Shown here: piece after piece, positions 4,909 through 6,693 of the stretch
Position numbering within the stretch: the stretch's first letter is position 1
Layout of the letters: each line of letters opens with the position of its first letter
Origin: Chloroflexota bacterium
Lineage (GTDB): Bacteria > Chloroflexota > Dehalococcoidia > Dehalococcoidales > UBA2162
Length of the DNA stretch: 6,693 bases
Direction of reading: 5' to 3'
Assembly: GCA_016202525.1 (NCBI GenBank)
Contig: JACQOM010000024.1
Span: 1-6,693 of the forward strand
Notes under the pieces: model-generated
Seen by the model: the letters and a program-made list of their open reading frames with translations, nothing else
Database searches by the model: none
Told to the model about the DNA's origin: nothing
Made by a program: the position numbers and the translations under genes

Positions 4909-6424
4909 ACTCTTTCCTTACTCTTTCGATAAAAGATAGTGCTTCTTCTCTGGTGGTTATTTCGCCCGAAGCCTGTGCTTCGCGTACTGCCTCCAAAACC
5001 TCTCCAATCCCGGGTCCTGGGCTCATGGTAAAGATGTTGATTAAATCATTTCCATTGACCAGCCGGGATGGACGGACAATGCTCTCCTGCTCAAAGTGAC
5101 GGGATAAGACATACTGCACCGTGCGGGTATGTTCCTGCCAGTGGGGCAGATTTAATTTTGGGCCTCTGCTGGCGAGATGGTCAGCCAGGTTCAGGAAAAG
5201 GATGTCGATACCCGTTTCACCGGTATCGCGGAAGAACCGGTAAATCGCCCGCTGGGTGGGCAGTTCTTGCTGGCTCATCTGTCCCGGGCGCAGATGATGC
5301 CGGACAACGGTCTCAACTAGCTTTATCTCCCTGGTACTGAACCTCAGTCTCTTCATTATGTTAGCCGCAATAGCTGCCCCCTCTATGGCGTGTCCTAAAA
5401 AGCGCAGACGGCCATCAGACTCAATGGTTTTGGTCTGGGGCTTGGCGATGTCATGAAGCAGCGCCGCCAGTTTAAGTAATATACGGCGGGTACTGCCGAC
5501 GCTAATCTCTTCAGAAAAATGTTGTGCCAGCATTTCCGACCAGGGGACAGCCCCTAGGGCTTCATCACCAGCATGTTCCCAGTCTCCTTCCCTGAGCAAA
5601 AAGTCGATGGCGCTCACTGTCTTCAGAGAATGCTCGAAAACATCCCAGAAATGCTCTTTCGGTTGCTTAACTCCCTTCGTCTCGTTCAGCTCCGGGAACA
5701 ATGCCATCAGCAGGTGCAGTTCGTCCAGGTAAGCCAAGAGTTTTCCGCCGGAAACTGCCAGAAGTCGCAGCAGTTCTTCCCTGATTCGCTCACCGGCGAC
5801 ACTGCCGATAAGAGAAGAGTAGCGCCGAATCAGAACCTCGGTCTTCGGTTCGATGTTGAAGCCAAGCTCGGCAGCCAGCCGTACCGCTCGTAATAAGCGG
5901 ACCGCATCCGCCGGGAAAGCGGTATCAGCTACCATCCGAATAATGCCATGGCGAAGGTCATTCCGGCCATTGAACGGGTCGATAAGTTGAACATTGGATA
6001 AGTCGTCCCGGAGCTGGCTGAGGTCGATTGCCATTGCGTTTACCGTGAAATCACGTCGTGCCAGGTCCTGGTTGATGTTGCCTTCCAGCGTGGAGAAATC
6101 AAGCTGCCATTGGACTCTGGCTGGCGATGCTTCCCTGTCCGCCATAATTATCCGGCCGGCTCCGGTTATCCTGTCGAGCAGTACATACTTGCCGCCCAGG
6201 TCTGAGGCTATTCGGGGGACAATTTCCAGAGCATCGGCAGCTATTGCCAGGTCGATGTCCGCCGTGGCTCGTCCCAGCAGCATATCACGTACCATTCCGC
6301 CAACGACATACGACTCGATATTTTGCCCGGCGAGAAAGTTACTTATCCGGGTCAATAATAGCCGTGCCCCGGGGTCAATCAGACTGCGTAAAGAATCATT
6401 CACCACTGCCTCGGCAAAGCTCAT
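4901..6424 (-). CDS. cca: tRNA nucleotidyltransferase / poly(A) polymerase family, with HD domain
   Basis: The 507-residue cytosolic class II nucleotidyltransferase adds C and/or A to tRNA 3' ends. The head domain has VVGGMVRDMLLG (40-51) with the catalytic pair D56-x-D58, a third acidic residue D109, and RRDFTVNAMAIDL (123-135). The RNA/nucleotide-recognition region has A172-D-x-x-R176 continuing into LLRAVRLAAELGF (177-189), then GERIREEL (211-218). The C-terminal half is an HD domain: H265, H324-D325 in LLHDIAKP, H345, and RHHLRPG (375-381). HD domains in these enzymes can carry phosphodiesterase or phosphatase activity. Whether it adds the full CCA, only CC or A, or poly(A), cannot be told from motifs. 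The ATG at 6424 has GGGAG about six bases upstream. It is first gene of the operon; its stop overlaps secD by 8 nt. Confidence 0.92.
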   Translation of the reverse strand: MSFAEAVVNDSLRSLIDPGARLLLTRISNFLAGQNIESYVVGGMVRDMLLGRATADIDLAIAADALEIVPRIASDLGGKYVLLDRITGAGRIIMADREASPARVQWQLDFSTLEGNINQDLARRDFTVNAMAIDLSQLRDDLSNVQLIDPFNGRNDLRHGIIRMVADTAFPADAVRLLRAVRLAAELGFNIEPKTEVLIRRYSSLIGSVAGERIREELLRLLAVSGGKLLAYLDELHLLMALFPELNETKGVKQPKEHFWDVFEHSLKTVSAIDFLLREGDWEHAGDEALGAVPWSEMLAQHFSEEISVGSTRRILLKLAALLHDIAKPQTKTIESDGRLRFLGHAIEGAAIAANIMKRLRFSTREIKLVETVVRHHLRPGQMSQQELPTQRAIYRFFRDTGETGIDILFLNLADHLASRGPKLNLPHWQEHTRTVQYVLSRHFEQESIVRPSRLVNGNDLINIFTMSPGPGIGEVLEAVREAQASGEITTREEALSFIERVRKEYA

Positions 6425-6525
6425 GCCTACTCCCTGATTGATAGTCTATAATGTCAACGGAAAAACGATACCGGAGCTGACTAATAGTGCCTAATATTTG
6501 TCTTCCGGCAAACAACTTAAGGTAA

Positions 6526-6554
6526 ACTATACTACCAGCCGAGTAATTTATCAA
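6526..6554 (-). promoter_or_regulatory. Promoter of the cca-secD-secF operon
   Basis: The minus strand has TTGATA (6549-6554, 5 of 6) and TATAGT (6526-6531, 5 of 6) with a 17-nt spacer. Transcription would start near 6519, giving a 5' leader of about 95 nt before the cca ATG. The leader holds CCGGA and TCCGG arms about 28 nt apart, followed closely by a TTTTT run, which is too weak to call an attenuator. Confidence 0.7.
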
Positions 6555-6557
6555 GCA

Positions 6558-6693
6558 CTCTGTACTCTATTTCAGATAGATGGTCTTTCTCACGGTATAG
6601 CCTCTTTTGACGTCGGTTTCTTTTTAATGTTAATCTATATCATAAATTTCTTAATTTATTTACTCGACTAATACTCTATGGTAGTATATAGTA
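6558..6693. other. AT-rich non-coding end of window
   Basis: No coding frame, RNA gene or convincing hairpin terminator is visible on either strand. The stretch is markedly richer in A and T than the genes, with T and A runs around 6620-6662. ACTCTAT occurs twice (6564-6570 and 6670-6676). It is most simply an intergenic region upstream of the operon promoter; what lies beyond the edge is unknown. Confidence 0.5.

Noticed and set aside
3644..5893. Plus-strand open frames opposite secF, secD and cca
   Set aside because: They are low-complexity antisense frames without ribosome sites or recognisable motifs, lying opposite clearly conserved genes.
6447..6457. TATAAT on the plus strand (6447-6452) and TTGACA on the minus strand (6452-6457) as promoter elements
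   Set aside because: Neither has a partner hexamer at 16-18 nt; the minus-strand spacing would put a -10 at the ribosome site of cca. The pair at 6526-6554 is far better.
6558..6693. tRNA gene, CRISPR repeats or origin-like iterons in the AT-rich end
   Set aside because: No cloverleaf, no regularly spaced repeats and only one short 7-base sequence repeated twice.

Overview
The window looks like a chromosomal, housekeeping stretch of a bacterium. My best guess is Chloroflexota, near Dehalococcoidia. The basis is the short SecD, the CCA/poly(A)-polymerase-type enzyme with an HD domain fused in one operon with secD-secF, a NurA-family nuclease in a bacterium, moderate GC, and a REP-like repeat of a kind I associate with that group. 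This placement is inference; no rRNA or marker gene in the window settles it.

Layout, right to left along the minus strand. An AT-rich stretch (6425-6693) carries a good sigma-70-type promoter (TTGATA, 17 nt, TATAGT). It drives cca (tRNA nucleotidyltransferase, 6424-4901), secD (4908-3556) and secF (3563-2646). These three genes are joined by two overlaps of exactly 8 nt, so they are one operon. No U-tract terminator follows secF. Next comes a separate promoter (TTGACA, 17 nt, TAAAAT), then a structured leader that I recognise as a NiCo (czcD-motif) cobalt/nickel riboswitch (2486-2559), then an overlapping 12-bp intrinsic terminator (2463-2501), then a cation diffusion facilitator metal exporter (2421-1495).

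On the plus strand, a LysE-family exporter (858-1469) converges on the CDF gene with only 25 bp between them. Upstream of it, 684-803 is non-coding and full of inverted repeats, resembling an interspersed REP/MITE-like element. On its far side a minus-strand promoter sits so close to cutA (636-325) that the transcript is probably leaderless. cutA is followed after 9 nt by the 5' part of a nurA-like nuclease gene (315 to the window edge), which is cut by the window.

How it fits together: cca matures tRNA 3' ends, and SecDF drives late steps of protein translocation. The CDF gene is a metal-efflux unit whose leader should sense Co2+/Ni2+ and let transcription pass the terminator only when metal is bound. 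That regulatory region is the most interesting part of the window. There are no tRNA or rRNA genes, CRISPR arrays, or transposase genes.
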